From an uncultured Clostridia bacterium (lineage in GTDB: Bacteria; Bacillota; Clostridia; Christensenellales; Borkfalkiaceae): a DNA stretch of 41,543 bases. Shown piece after piece: positions 21,979 to 30,722 of the stretch; the stretch's first letter is position 1, and every line of letters starts with the position of its first letter. Both the position numbers and the translations under genes were made by a program. Under the pieces are notes generated by a model. The model made no database searches. It was not told where the DNA came from and worked only from the letters and a program-made list of their open reading frames with translations. The stretch is from the NCBI GenBank assembly GCA_947625695.1, contig CANQPO010000012.1, positions 1-41,543 of the forward strand, written 5' to 3'.

Positions 21979-22608
21979 ATGGCGAAAAGCGGGATATTGA
22001 AGACTTCTGCGAAAAACTTTCAAGATGTCGCCGCAAAGTTGAAGGGCACGCAGGAGGACATCACAAAAGCGATCAAGTCCACCATCAGCGACTGCAAAAC
22101 GCGAGCGCCCGCCCAGATCACGAAGGCTGTCACATCCGTCTATGGGATCAAGTCCAGCGAAGTCACGGCGGCGGGGAAGGCGGCAAAAAAGGGCGCGAAA
22201 ACCGTCGGGAAGATCAAAGTCGCGGGGACGACGGTCGACACCATTCAGCTCGTGTACGAAGGGCGGCGGCTGACCCCCATACACTTTTCCATGACCCCGC
22301 GCACTCGCCCGCTTGGGAAAAAGAAATACACTGTCAAAGCGACGATCTTCAAGGGCAAAAAGGAAGAGCTGCACGGGAAGAGCAAATACGGAACCCCCGT
22401 GTTCCTCGCTCCACAGAAGCAAGGCGTTGTTCTCCCGTTCCAACGGATGACAAAAAAGCGGATGCCGATTGAAGCCTTCCACACTACAAGTATCCCACAG
22501 ATGATAGAGAATGAGAAGGTCGCTGAGGACATTCAAGGGCGGCTCGATAACCTTCTCGCGGAGCGCTTACAGCACAACGTTGACAGGATCGCCGACAAGC
22601 GGCGGTGA
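21979..22608 (+). CDS. gpZ-like tail/neck protein
   Basis: The start at 21979 follows GAGGTG; longer in-frame starts read through the leader hairpin. The 209-residue product resembles lambda minor tail protein Z: basic helical N-terminus with AITKAIKSTISDC-type heptads, then strands IQLVYEGRRLTPIHFSMTPR, then KYTVKATIFKGKK, GTPVFLAP, VVLPFQRM and PIEAFHTTSIPQMI. In lambda gpZ finishes the tail for joining to the head. Here it is the first late gene, upstream of terminase, instead of between head and tail genes. Confidence 0.7.
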   Translation: MAKSGILKTSAKNFQDVAAKLKGTQEDITKAIKSTISDCKTRAPAQITKAVTSVYGIKSSEVTAAGKAAKKGAKTVGKIKVAGTTVDTIQLVYEGRRLTPIHFSMTPRTRPLGKKKYTVKATIFKGKKEELHGKSKYGTPVFLAPQKQGVVLPFQRMTKKRMPIEAFHTTSIPQMIENEKVAEDIQGRLDNLLAERLQHNVDRIADKRR

Positions 22609-22648
22609 ACGGAAATGACGGCGATATTAGACCGCCGCCTTCTTTTTG
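22600..22648 (+). terminator. hairpin overlapping the gpZ-like stop codon
   Basis: GCGGCGGT (22600-22607) and ACCGCCGC (22631-22638) can pair around a 23-nt loop, followed by CTTCTTTTTG. The stem is strong but the loop is large; it may act as a partial terminator. Confidence 0.4.
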
Positions 22649-22655
22649 ACGTTTT

Positions 22656-22799
22656 CAGCAGTATCTGCGGGAGAAGGCACAGACCGCCAAAGGTCGCGGC
22701 TCAACAGCGAGAGCGCAAAAAAGTTCCGTCGCAGGTACTGCTGAAACAATTTTTTCTCTGCGGTGCTGGCGAGCCCAAAATCTGCGCAGTTACAGAGAA
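22656..22799 (+). ncRNA. candidate structured RNA or packaging site before terminase
   Basis: The 230 bp between the gpZ-like gene and terS contain no convincing gene. CAGCAGTATCTGCG (22656-22669) is the reverse complement of CGCAGGTACTGCTG (22730-22743) at 13 of 14 positions. Inside are a GACC/GGTC hairpin (22682-22695) and a GCGGCTC/GAG-GCG pairing (22697-22714), so the segment can fold as a branched structure. A second stem TTCTCTG (22754-22760)/CAGAGAA (22793-22799) follows. Location directly before terS also fits a cos/pac recognition site acting as DNA. No known RNA family is recognised. Confidence 0.4.
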
Positions 22800-22838
22800 G
22801 AATTTTTGAGGCATTTCGTTACGCAAAAGGAGGATATC

Positions 22839-23429
22839 ATGCCGAACGCAGACGAAAAAAAGCCGGCGGGCATGGTAGATGTCAAGATGCTCGCCACCCT
22901 ATTCAAATTGACGGTCAGAAGGGTTCAGCAGCTCACGCAGGACGGGATCCTCCGCACCGATATCGTCAACAAACAGCGCCGCTACAATTTGATCGAAAAT
23001 GTGCAGCGCTATATTGAGTACCTTCGCGCGAAAGCAGAAAGCCGCGAAGGCAAGCAGGATGACGCCAAAAACGAGAGCCGAAAGATCGAAGCGGAAGCCG
23101 ATTTGAAAGAGGCAAAGGCTCGCGTTGCTTCCCTCGAAGCCCAAGAGCTCGAGGGCAAGCTGCATAGAAGTGAAGACGTCGAAGACATGACCACGCAACT
23201 CGTATTCACGATCCGCTCCCTGATCGTTGCGCTTCCCGGTCGTCTCGCCGTCGATCTTGCGCAGATGGATAAGCCGGCGGAAGTCTCGCACCGCATCAAA
23301 CGGGAAACCGATTCTATCCTTTCAGAGCTCTCGAAGTTCAAATACGACCCCGAAGCCTATCGGAAGCTGGTGCGCGGTCGGAAGGGATGGAGCGAGATGA
23401 TCAGCGAAGATGAAGGCGACGGAGAGTAA
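22839..23429 (+). CDS. terS: terminase small subunit (Nu1-like)
   Basis: The ATG at 22839 has AAAGGAGG six bases upstream. Residues 10-60 are a winged-helix DNA-binding domain (VDVKMLATLFKLTVRRVQQLTQDGILRTDIV, YNLIENVQRYIEYL) as in lambda Nu1, followed by a coiled coil and a C-terminal assembly part. The subunit binds the packaging site and recruits the large subunit. The gene overlaps terL by 20 nt. Confidence 0.85.
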   Translation: MPNADEKKPAGMVDVKMLATLFKLTVRRVQQLTQDGILRTDIVNKQRRYNLIENVQRYIEYLRAKAESREGKQDDAKNESRKIEAEADLKEAKARVASLEAQELEGKLHRSEDVEDMTTQLVFTIRSLIVALPGRLAVDLAQMDKPAEVSHRIKRETDSILSELSKFKYDPEAYRKLVRGRKGWSEMISEDEGDGE

Positions 23430-25308
23430 CGCGACCGAACGCCTCAATGCCGCAATCGCTTCCGCAATCAAAAACTTTGCCCCTTCGGAAGATCTGAATG
23501 TTTCGGAGTGGGCGGATAAATACCGGCGGCTCTCGCGCGAGACTTCGGCAGAGCCGGGACCTTGGCGCACCGCGCGCACGCCGTATTTGGAAGAGCCGAT
23601 GAAAGCCTTCTGCGATCCCAAGATCACAGACATCGTGATGGTCGCGGCTTCACAGGTCGGCAAAACGGAATTTCTCCTCAACTGCATCGGCTACCTCATC
23701 GATCAAGACCCCGCGAGCGCCATGCTCATTCAGCCGACCCGCGAGGACATGCAAAAGTTCTCCCGCGTTCGTATAGCTCCGATGATCAGGGACTCGAAGC
23801 CGCTGCGGGAAAAGGTCGCGGATGTTAAGACCCGCGACAGCGGCAATACGATCCTGCAAAAGGTTTTCCCGGGCGGCGTACTTACGCTTGCGGGAAGCAA
23901 CAGCCCGAGCGCACTCGCCTCCACCCCTATTCGCTACATCTTCGGCGACGAACGGGACAGGTGGGCGAAGTCGGCGGGAACCGAAGGCGACCCGTGGGAA
24001 CTTACGAAAGCCCGTCAAACGACGTTCTATAACCGAAAGTCAGTCGAAGTTTCGACGCCCACCGTTAAGGGGCGCAGCAATATCGAGACGGCATTCTACC
24101 GCGGAACGCAAGAGCGCTGGTCATATCAATGCCCCCACTGCGGGGAATGGCACGATATTCGCTTTGATGACATCAGATTCACTCCCGAGACGCAAGAAAT
24201 CAACAGGCGGAAGGTATATAGCGCCCATGACATCGGATGGGCTTGCCCCTCCTGCGGTGCAATCTCCTCGGAAACGGAAATGCGGCGCCAACCGAAGAAA
24301 TGGATCGCGGCGAACCCCTCTGCATACGACAAAGGAGTCCGCTCGTTTTGGCTCAACGCATTCTCTTCCCCTTGGACATCATGGGAGACGATCATCGTCC
24401 GTTTCCTTGAGGCGAAAGACGATCCCGAGCGGCTGCAAGTCGTCTTCAATACCCTGCTCGGCGAGCTATGGGAAGATCGAGGAGACATTGAAAGTGAGGA
24501 CGAATACCTGAGCCGCCGCGAGGAATATCCCGCGGAGCTCCCGAACGGCGTGCTTGCTTTGACCTGCGGCGTGGATACGCAGGACAACCGCCTCGAATAT
24601 GAAGTTGTCGGGCATGGGCACTACGACGAAAAGTGGGGCATCGAAAAAGGCGTCATCATGGGCAGACCGGACACGGCGGACGTATGGGAGCGCTTGGACG
24701 ACGTCATAGATCACGTTTACAAGTTTGCGGACGGGAAAGGACTGAAAATCGGTCGCACCTTCGTCGACTCGGGCGGGCATTACACGCAAGAGGTCTACGA
24801 AGCGTGCCGCGCGCGCCAAGGCAAGTGGGTATTTGCGATCAAAGGTAAGGGCGGCTCGGATATCCCGTTTATTTCCCTTCCGACGCAGGTCGCGATCAGA
24901 GACAATAAGCGGATCAAATGCTGGCTATACACCATCGGTGTTGACGCAGGAAAGACGAAGATCATGAATTCGCTTCGCGTTCAGGAGCCGGGGGCGCGCT
25001 ATTCGCACTTCCCGCGCGGCGACCGCGGATATGACGAGACCTATTTCAGTGGGCTGCTCTCCGAAAAGATGACGCTCATCAAAAGCGGCAAAAGAGCCGG
25101 GCAATTTGCTTGGGAGAAGATCCCCGGGCATCAACGCAATGAGCCTCTTGACTGCCGAAACTATGCGAATGCCGCTTTCGTCGCGTGGCACCCCGACCTT
25201 GATGCCATCGAGCAGCGGATGAAGGGTGTCCCGCAAAAATCGAACAGGGCGCCGCTTCCGCCGCGACCCCAAAAGCGCAACCCGCTCCTCGACGGAGATG
25301 ACTGGTAA
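23410..25308 (+). CDS. terL: terminase large subunit (lambda gpA family)
   Basis: The 632-residue protein drives DNA packaging and cuts the concatemer. It shows Walker A AASQVGKTE (79-87), Walker B-like RYIFGDERDRW near residue 179, a zinc ribbon CPHCGEW...CPSCGA characteristic of the gpA family, and the start of the nuclease domain at TCGVDTQDNRLEYEVVG. Length matches lambda gpA (641). GpA-type terminases usually go with cos-type ends, though this cannot be verified here. Confidence 0.95.
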   Translation: MKATESNATERLNAAIASAIKNFAPSEDLNVSEWADKYRRLSRETSAEPGPWRTARTPYLEEPMKAFCDPKITDIVMVAASQVGKTEFLLNCIGYLIDQDPASAMLIQPTREDMQKFSRVRIAPMIRDSKPLREKVADVKTRDSGNTILQKVFPGGVLTLAGSNSPSALASTPIRYIFGDERDRWAKSAGTEGDPWELTKARQTTFYNRKSVEVSTPTVKGRSNIETAFYRGTQERWSYQCPHCGEWHDIRFDDIRFTPETQEINRRKVYSAHDIGWACPSCGAISSETEMRRQPKKWIAANPSAYDKGVRSFWLNAFSSPWTSWETIIVRFLEAKDDPERLQVVFNTLLGELWEDRGDIESEDEYLSRREEYPAELPNGVLALTCGVDTQDNRLEYEVVGHGHYDEKWGIEKGVIMGRPDTADVWERLDDVIDHVYKFADGKGLKIGRTFVDSGGHYTQEVYEACRARQGKWVFAIKGKGGSDIPFISLPTQVAIRDNKRIKCWLYTIGVDAGKTKIMNSLRVQEPGARYSHFPRGDRGYDETYFSGLLSEKMTLIKSGKRAGQFAWEKIPGHQRNEPLDCRNYANAAFVAWHPDLDAIEQRMKGVPQKSNRAPLPPRPQKRNPLLDGDDW

Positions 25309-25319
25309 AGGAGGATCAA

Positions 25320-25571
25320 GTGAACGGACAAGAAAAACTCAATGAACTACGTGAACGGCGCAAGCTCTATCTCGACGCCGAAAGAGAGCTCCTCACGGGC
25401 GGCGCCCAAAGCTACAATGTCGGCAGCAGGAGCCTTACGAGGTATGGCATGACCGCCTCGGAGCTCAGAAGCGCGATCAAAGGTCTCGATGATGAGATCG
25501 AGGAGCTGGAAACGGCTCTTGAGGGAAGGAAGCCGCGGAAAGCGGTCGGCGTCGTTCCCCGTGACTGGTAA
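25320..25571 (+). CDS. gpW-like head-completion protein (DUF6148-type)
   Basis: A GTG at 25320 follows AAAGGAGG. The 83-residue product has RKLYLDAERELLTGGAQSYN, SRSLTRYGMTASELR and a coiled coil, matching the size, order and location (between terminase and portal) of lambda gpW. The DUF6148 label is recalled and tentative. Confidence 0.8.
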   Translation: MNGQEKLNELRERRKLYLDAERELLTGGAQSYNVGSRSLTRYGMTASELRSAIKGLDDEIEELETALEGRKPRKAVGVVPRDW

Positions 25572-25583
25572 GGGAGGAGCGAG

Positions 25584-27209
25584 ATGGAAAGTAAACCTCA
25601 CGGAAGCGCGCCTCGCGGTCAGAACACGGGCTACGGCGAAGCCGGCGCGAGCTATACAAAGCGAGCCTTGAAGGGCTTCACCGCAACAAGCCGATCGCCC
25701 AAAGAGGACATTGACGCGAACAATCTGACGCTTCGGCAACGCGCCCGTGTCCTCTATATGGCATCACCGATCGCAACGTCCGCGATCAAAACAAACCGAA
25801 CGAACGTCATCGGCTGCGGGCTTCAGATGAAGAGCAGGATCGACCGAGAGGCCCTTCATATGAGTGCGGAGGCGGCGGAAGAATGGCAGAAAAAGACGGA
25901 GTCTGAATTCAAGCTCTGGGCGATGAGAAAGGAAAACTGCGACGCCCTCGGGCTCTGCGATTTCTACGACGCGCAACAGCTTGCATTCACGGCTTCGATC
26001 CTCTCCGGCGATTCTTTTGTCATTTTGAAGCATCTACCGCGGACGCCGCTCAACCCCTACGGGCTGCGCTTCCACATCATCGAAGCCGACCGCGTAAGCA
26101 CTCCGACAAGATTTTCAAACGCAACCGCGAACGCGATCTTTACAAACTCGACGGAAGGCGTAACGGAAGGCGGGAATAAGATCTACGACGGCATTGAAGT
26201 CGATGCAGATGGGAGGGTCGTCGCCTATCACATCCGCAACACCTACCCCTTCGAACCGATCAGAGCGGGAAAAACGGAGTGGGCGCGAGTCACGGCGATC
26301 GGCGAAAATACAGGGCTCCCGAACGTACTTCACATCATGGAGGCGGAACGCCCCGAGCAGTACAGGGGCGTCACCTATCTCGCACAGGTCATCGAGCCGC
26401 TCCTTCAAGGAAGACGGTACACCGACAGCGAACTCACGGCGGCGGTCGTCGAGAGCTTCTTCACCGCTTTCATTAAGACGGAAGCGCGCCCGGACGATAT
26501 GCCGTTCAATGAAACGATACCGGAAGATCAGACGGAAGTTTCAAGCGATCCGAATGACTACGAAATGGGACCCGGGCAGGTCAACGTCATGAAACCCGGA
26601 GAAGACGTTGTGTTTGCAGACCCGAAGCGCCCCGCGGGCGGCTTCGACGCCTTCATGACGTCTGTCTGCAAACAGGTCGGCGCCGCCCTTGAGATCCCCG
26701 CGGATCTCCTTCTGAAGGCGTTCAACGCATCGTACAGCGCGTCCCGCGCCGCCCTCCTCGAAGCATGGAAGGCATTCAAAATGAAGCGCGCATGGTTCGT
26801 CGCAGATTTTTGCCGTCCCATCTATGAGGTCTGGCTCTCCGAGGCGATCGCGCTCGGCAGGATCCACGCTCCTGGCTTCTTCTCCGATCTCACGATCAGA
26901 GAGGCTTGGCTCGGCAGTGAGTGGGTGGGCCCCTCGCAAGGACAGCTCGATCCCGTCAAGGAAGTCACGGCGGAGAAGATGGCGTGCGAGGAAGGCTTCA
27001 GCACGCGCGAGGAGTCGACGATCAGACTCACGGGCGGATCTTACGACGCGAACGTCGAACGGCTCGCAAGCGAGAACAAGCGGCTCCGAGATGCGCAAGC
27101 AGCCGAAGAAACCGCGCCGGTCGAAACGACCGAAAACTCACAACTTGAAGCTCTGGCGGCGGCTCTCGTGCCGTTGATCATCAGCAAAATAAAAGGAGGC
27201 AATTCATGA
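25584..27209 (+). CDS. portal protein (lambda gpB family)
   Basis: The 541-residue protein forms the ring through which DNA enters the head. Family features include ARVLYMASPIATSAIKTNRTNVIGCGLQ, SILSGDSFVILKHLPR, EADRVSTPTR and the clip/stem region KQVGAALEIPADLLLKAFNASYSASRAAL. GGGAGG precedes the ATG, and the stop overlaps the protease start as ATGA. The C-terminal tail is polar and coiled. Confidence 0.93.
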   Translation: MESKPHGSAPRGQNTGYGEAGASYTKRALKGFTATSRSPKEDIDANNLTLRQRARVLYMASPIATSAIKTNRTNVIGCGLQMKSRIDREALHMSAEAAEEWQKKTESEFKLWAMRKENCDALGLCDFYDAQQLAFTASILSGDSFVILKHLPRTPLNPYGLRFHIIEADRVSTPTRFSNATANAIFTNSTEGVTEGGNKIYDGIEVDADGRVVAYHIRNTYPFEPIRAGKTEWARVTAIGENTGLPNVLHIMEAERPEQYRGVTYLAQVIEPLLQGRRYTDSELTAAVVESFFTAFIKTEARPDDMPFNETIPEDQTEVSSDPNDYEMGPGQVNVMKPGEDVVFADPKRPAGGFDAFMTSVCKQVGAALEIPADLLLKAFNASYSASRAALLEAWKAFKMKRAWFVADFCRPIYEVWLSEAIALGRIHAPGFFSDLTIREAWLGSEWVGPSQGQLDPVKEVTAEKMACEEGFSTREESTIRLTGGSYDANVERLASENKRLRDAQAAEETAPVETTENSQLEALAAALVPLIISKIKGGNS

Positions 27210-28444
27210 AAATCCATCGCTTCACGAACGGTCCGGCGCCTGTCGGAACCGCTCAGCCCCCGGCGAAGTATTGGAACGTCGTCACGAACGAGGACATCGA
27301 CAGCGCAGAGATCACCCTATACGGGGACGTCTGCGAGCGCCGTCCCGTTGACTGGTGGACGGGACAGGCTCTCGAGGGCAACTTCATCACCCCCGAGGGC
27401 TTCCTCGAAGACCTTGAGCGCGTGAAAAATAAAAGCAGCTTGACCATCAAGCTGAACAGTTGCGGCGGCGACGTCTACACCGGCATCGCGATCCATAATG
27501 CGCTGAGAGGACTGTCCGCCAAAAAGACGGTCATCGTAGAAGGGATCGCGGCGTCCGCCGCATCGGTCATTGCGTGCGCGGGCGACACGGTGCAAGTCTA
27601 TCCGGGATCGCTCATCATGATCCACGGGGTCAGCGTGACCAACTATGACCCCATGACATTGAGTGACATGAAAAAGCTCGCGAAAGCCGTCGACTCCATG
27701 GAAGCGGCGATCGCGGAGATCTACCACTTCAAGACCGGACTCGAAACCGACAAACTCCGCAGCATGATGGCGAAGGAGGAGTGGATGACGGGTCAGAAAG
27801 CACTCGACAACCACTTCGCAGACGAGCTCATCGGCGGGAGCGGCCCCGAGATGAGCCTCTCCGCAGACAGGAAACTGCTTTTCGTCGCGGGAGTCACCCA
27901 CGACGTTCACAGCTTCCACCACATTCCCGGCACGATCCCCACGCGCGCAGGGACAAACAACGGCACCAACGGCGGCGCTGCGCCGGGCGCAAATAACGAA
28001 CCCCCGACCGGACAGGCGGGAAAAGGAGGATCCACGGAAATGGACGAAAAGGAACTCAGAGCACAATATCCCCAGATCGTCGCCTCCATCGAGGCGAATG
28101 TAGCGGGTAAGGCTCGCACTGAGGCGGTCGAACAGGAACGCGCCCGTCTCAAAGCGATCGACGAGATCGCACCCGGGATCGGCGACCCCAAGATGATCGC
28201 CGATGCGAAGTACGGTGAAAAGGCGTGCTCCGCAGAAGCTCTCGCATTTGCCGCGATGAAGAAACAGGCAGAGCAGGGCAAAAACTTCATGACCAGCCTC
28301 GCGGCCGACGCTGCGGCATCCGGGGCGAACAATGTCTCCGGCAATCCCAACGCCGGAACGCAGGACGACACGGACAAGGACAAGGCGGAGCTCGCCGCTG
28401 CCGTCGCCGCCTACAACCAGACGAAAGGAGGACAGGCAAAATGA
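27206..28444 (+). CDS. ClpP/S49-type head maturation protease with scaffold domain
   Basis: Residues 25-225 are a ClpP-fold serine protease: TLYGDV, LNSCGGDVYTGIAIHNAL, GIAASAAS with nucleophile Ser117 and PGSLIMIHG with His140. Residues 225-278 are a flexible Gly/Asn/Pro linker. From Met279 a scaffold-type domain follows (MDEKELRAQYPQIV, helices rich in Ala and Glu), as in lambda gpC, whose end is also made alone as Nu3. The protease cleaves scaffold and itself during head assembly. AAAGGAGG precedes the ATG. Confidence 0.9.
   Translation: MKIHRFTNGPAPVGTAQPPAKYWNVVTNEDIDSAEITLYGDVCERRPVDWWTGQALEGNFITPEGFLEDLERVKNKSSLTIKLNSCGGDVYTGIAIHNALRGLSAKKTVIVEGIAASAASVIACAGDTVQVYPGSLIMIHGVSVTNYDPMTLSDMKKLAKAVDSMEAAIAEIYHFKTGLETDKLRSMMAKEEWMTGQKALDNHFADELIGGSGPEMSLSADRKLLFVAGVTHDVHSFHHIPGTIPTRAGTNNGTNGGAAPGANNEPPTGQAGKGGSTEMDEKELRAQYPQIVASIEANVAGKARTEAVEQERARLKAIDEIAPGIGDPKMIADAKYGEKACSAEALAFAAMKKQAEQGKNFMTSLAADAAASGANNVSGNPNAGTQDDTDKDKAELAAAVAAYNQTKGGQAK
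28040..28444 (+). CDS. internal in-frame scaffold protein (Nu3-like)
   Basis: AAAAGGAGGA at 28021-28030 lies ten bases before the in-frame ATG at 28040, after the protease's linker. Initiation there would give 134 residues equal to the scaffold end of the protease, just as Nu3 is made inside lambda C. The ribosome site is as strong as those of true gene starts in this window. Confidence 0.7.
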   Translation: MDEKELRAQYPQIVASIEANVAGKARTEAVEQERARLKAIDEIAPGIGDPKMIADAKYGEKACSAEALAFAAMKKQAEQGKNFMTSLAADAAASGANNVSGNPNAGTQDDTDKDKAELAAAVAAYNQTKGGQAK

Positions 28445-28884
28445 AGCAACTCAACGAAACCGTCGGTTCCTGTGAGTTTGACAACCTCATCTATCAGGGG
28501 TCGCCCGCTCTCGACGTGTTCAACGTCACGCTGAGAGGAACGGGAGCGGACACCAAGAAAGCGCTTAAGCGCGGAACCGTTCTCGCGCTTTCCGACATTG
28601 ACGGCAAGTGCGTCGCGCTCGGAACCGCCGCGAAAGAATTCTCGACGGACGAGCTCCAGAAGCTCGGCTACGAGGCACCCGAGGAAGCGCAGACGGAAAC
28701 CCTCACCGCGAACTGCATCCTTTGCGACGACATCGAAGTCGGCAAGGACGACATCTTCACGCCCGCATACCGCACGGGGCACTTCAACCGCACCGCGCTG
28801 ATCGTGGAAGCGGAGTACAAACTCACCGCGACTGATGAGGAGGAGCTCAGAAAGGGCGGCATCCTTCTCTCGACGGCTCTCTAA
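28441..28884 (+). CDS. head decoration protein (lambda gpD-like)
   Basis: The 147-residue protein binds the outside of the mature head and stabilises it. It has the family's N-terminal KRGTVLALSDIDGKCVALG region and lies between protease and capsid genes as in lambda. The ATG at 28441 overlaps the previous stop, with AAAGGAGG upstream. At 147 residues it is longer than lambda gpD (110). Confidence 0.8.
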   Translation: MKQLNETVGSCEFDNLIYQGSPALDVFNVTLRGTGADTKKALKRGTVLALSDIDGKCVALGTAAKEFSTDELQKLGYEAPEEAQTETLTANCILCDDIEVGKDDIFTPAYRTGHFNRTALIVEAEYKLTATDEEELRKGGILLSTAL

Positions 28885-28904
28885 AAACAAGGAGGAAACG
28901 GAAA

Positions 28905-29972
28905 ATGTCTTTGAACCCTTTTGAAACCCACACCATGCTCATGGCTGTAAATCAGCTCACGCGTGTTCCCAGCTTTCTGAGCGATCGCTACTTCCCCACC
29001 AACGACACGACTGACCTTTTCAGCACCGACGATGTGCTGGCGGAATACCGCGAGGGCAGCAAGAAGCTCGCGCCCTTCGTCTCTCCCCGCCGCGGTGGCG
29101 TGACCATCACTCGCGAGGGATACGAGATGAAGCGCTTCTCTCCCGCGAACATCGCGCCGAAGAGGACGCTCACCATCGACGACCTCAAGAAGAAGGGCTT
29201 CGGCGAAGCGCTCTATGCAAACCTCACGCCCGAACAGCGTCAGCTCATCATCTTGATGGGCGACTTCGACGACCTTCAGAGCAGAATCAGACGCCGCCGC
29301 GAGCAGATGGCGGCGGAGACGCTTCTCACGAACGGCTGTGTCATGAAACACATCACGGACGATCCCAATAAACCCGAGGAATTCACCGTTCAGTTCTATA
29401 CCGGAAAGGATGATGCGATCTTTACGCCCGCAACCGACTGGAATGAACCGACCGCGGACATCATCGCGGACATCGCGGCGGCGGCTGGTTTCCTCACCTC
29501 GAGAGGCTTGCCCGCGACCGACCTCATTGTCGGCACGGACGTCGCGGACGCCATCCTGAACAACGAGAAGATCCTGAAGCTCCTCGACAACAGAAACGTT
29601 CAGATCGGCGGCATCAGCCCCGAACAGCTTCCGAGCGGTGCGACAAAGATCGCCCGCCTGAACTGCAAGGGCAAGATGGTCGATGTGATCTTGTATGAGG
29701 AGACCTACGAGGACGAGGAAGGCAAGACGACGCCCTTCATCGATCCCAAGAAGGCGATCCTTACGGCGCCCTCCTGTGGGCGCACGATCTACGGCGCCGT
29801 CACTCAGCTCGAGCAGGCGGACGGAGAATTCCATACCTACACGGGCAAAGCCGTTCCGAAATACACAAGCGATGCGAACAGCAATACGCGCGAGATCACG
29901 TTGACCTCTCGCCCGCTGCTTGTGCCGAACAACAAGAGCCCGTGGTGCGTCATCAACGCGATCAACGACTGA
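28905..29972 (+). CDS. major capsid protein (lambda gpE family)
   Basis: The 355-residue protein shows the gpE-family pattern: PSFLSDRYFPTNDTTDLFSTDDV, FVSPRRGGVTITREGYEMKRFSP, RREQMAAETLLTNG and CGRTIYGAVTQLEQADGEFHTYTGKAVP. AAGGAGG precedes the ATG. It forms the shell with HK97-type fold. Confidence 0.93.
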   Translation: MSLNPFETHTMLMAVNQLTRVPSFLSDRYFPTNDTTDLFSTDDVLAEYREGSKKLAPFVSPRRGGVTITREGYEMKRFSPANIAPKRTLTIDDLKKKGFGEALYANLTPEQRQLIILMGDFDDLQSRIRRRREQMAAETLLTNGCVMKHITDDPNKPEEFTVQFYTGKDDAIFTPATDWNEPTADIIADIAAAAGFLTSRGLPATDLIVGTDVADAILNNEKILKLLDNRNVQIGGISPEQLPSGATKIARLNCKGKMVDVILYEETYEDEEGKTTPFIDPKKAILTAPSCGRTIYGAVTQLEQADGEFHTYTGKAVPKYTSDANSNTREITLTSRPLLVPNNKSPWCVINAIND

Positions 29973-29983
29973 GGAGGAAACAC

Positions 29984-30397
29984 ATGATCAAGATTATCAA
30001 AGGATCCTACGGAAAGCGTGATGGACATGTCGTCCGGGCGGTCGGATGCGGAACCGTCCTCGAACTGTCCGCCGAGGAAGAGGCGCGGCTCGTGCGCATC
30101 GGCGTCGCCGAGAAAGTCACCGAGGAGCATCCCGTCAAGGCAGTGGCGCCCGCCGCTCCTTCCACTCCCGAAGATGCGGAACACGACGAGCCCGAAGCGG
30201 AAGGCGAGGAACCCGTGCAAGACGAATTTCCCGAATACTCCGCCGACATGAAGCTGGAAGAGCTCAAAACCGTGGCGGCGGCTTATAAGGTAGACGTCTC
30301 GGGCTTGCGCTCCAAGAAAGAGATCGTCGCGGCACTCGACGAGGCGCGCGCCATCCTCTCCGGCGGCGATGCGGCGGACACGGTCGTTGATGGCTGA
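29984..30397 (+). CDS. head-associated protein with HeH/LEM-like end
   Basis: Start at 29984 (AGGAGG upstream). Residues 1-35 are a small beta unit (KIIKGSYGKRDGHVVRAVGCGTVLEL), then an acidic Pro/Glu-rich linker, then residues 91-122 form a HeH-like helical hairpin (MKLEELKTVAAAYKVDVSG, KKEIVAALD). Proteins like this follow the capsid gene in many phages; function unknown. Confidence 0.65.
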   Translation: MIKIIKGSYGKRDGHVVRAVGCGTVLELSAEEEARLVRIGVAEKVTEEHPVKAVAPAAPSTPEDAEHDEPEAEGEEPVQDEFPEYSADMKLEELKTVAAAYKVDVSGLRSKKEIVAALDEARAILSGGDAADTVVDG

Positions 30398-30710
30398 CTT
30401 CAAAGATCGACTCAAAGCTGACATCGGTCGGGTCTTCCTCAACGCAAGAGAATTTACGGAGAGGCATTTTGTCGAAGGGAAGGAAATCGATTGCATTCTT
30501 GACACCGACATTCAGACGGAATCAAAGAGTGCGGAGGATCTCGGACTTGCGGGAGCGGATCTTTCCGTGAACGCGCGGATCGCAGATCTCCCGGAGCGGC
30601 GGGCGGCGGGCGAAAGCCTGAACGTCGATGGCGGCGAGTACATCATCGTTTCATGGCGGGAGGATTACGGCATGGCAGTCGTTTATCTCCTGAAAAATCA
30701 GCAAGGATGA
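30390..30710 (+). CDS. head-tail connector/neck protein, 106 aa
   Basis: The start at 30390 overlaps the previous gene by 8 nt; no good ribosome site is visible, so it is probably coupled. FKDRLKADIGRVFLNAREF, IDCILDTD and GEYIIVSWREDYGMAVVYL match lambda gpFII/ATP-binding sugar-type head-tail joining proteins in size and place. Confidence 0.65.
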   Translation: MADFKDRLKADIGRVFLNAREFTERHFVEGKEIDCILDTDIQTESKSAEDLGLAGADLSVNARIADLPERRAAGESLNVDGGEYIIVSWREDYGMAVVYLLKNQQG

Positions 30711-30722
30711 CGGAGGTGCATC

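Noticed and set aside
21885..22472. Overlapping plus-strand frame in the gpZ-like region
   Set aside because: Charged low-complexity product and no ribosome site; the other frame matches a tail protein family.
22615..22809. 64-codon frame between the gpZ-like gene and terS
   Set aside because: No ribosome site, poor protein character, and the same bases form long-range pairings.
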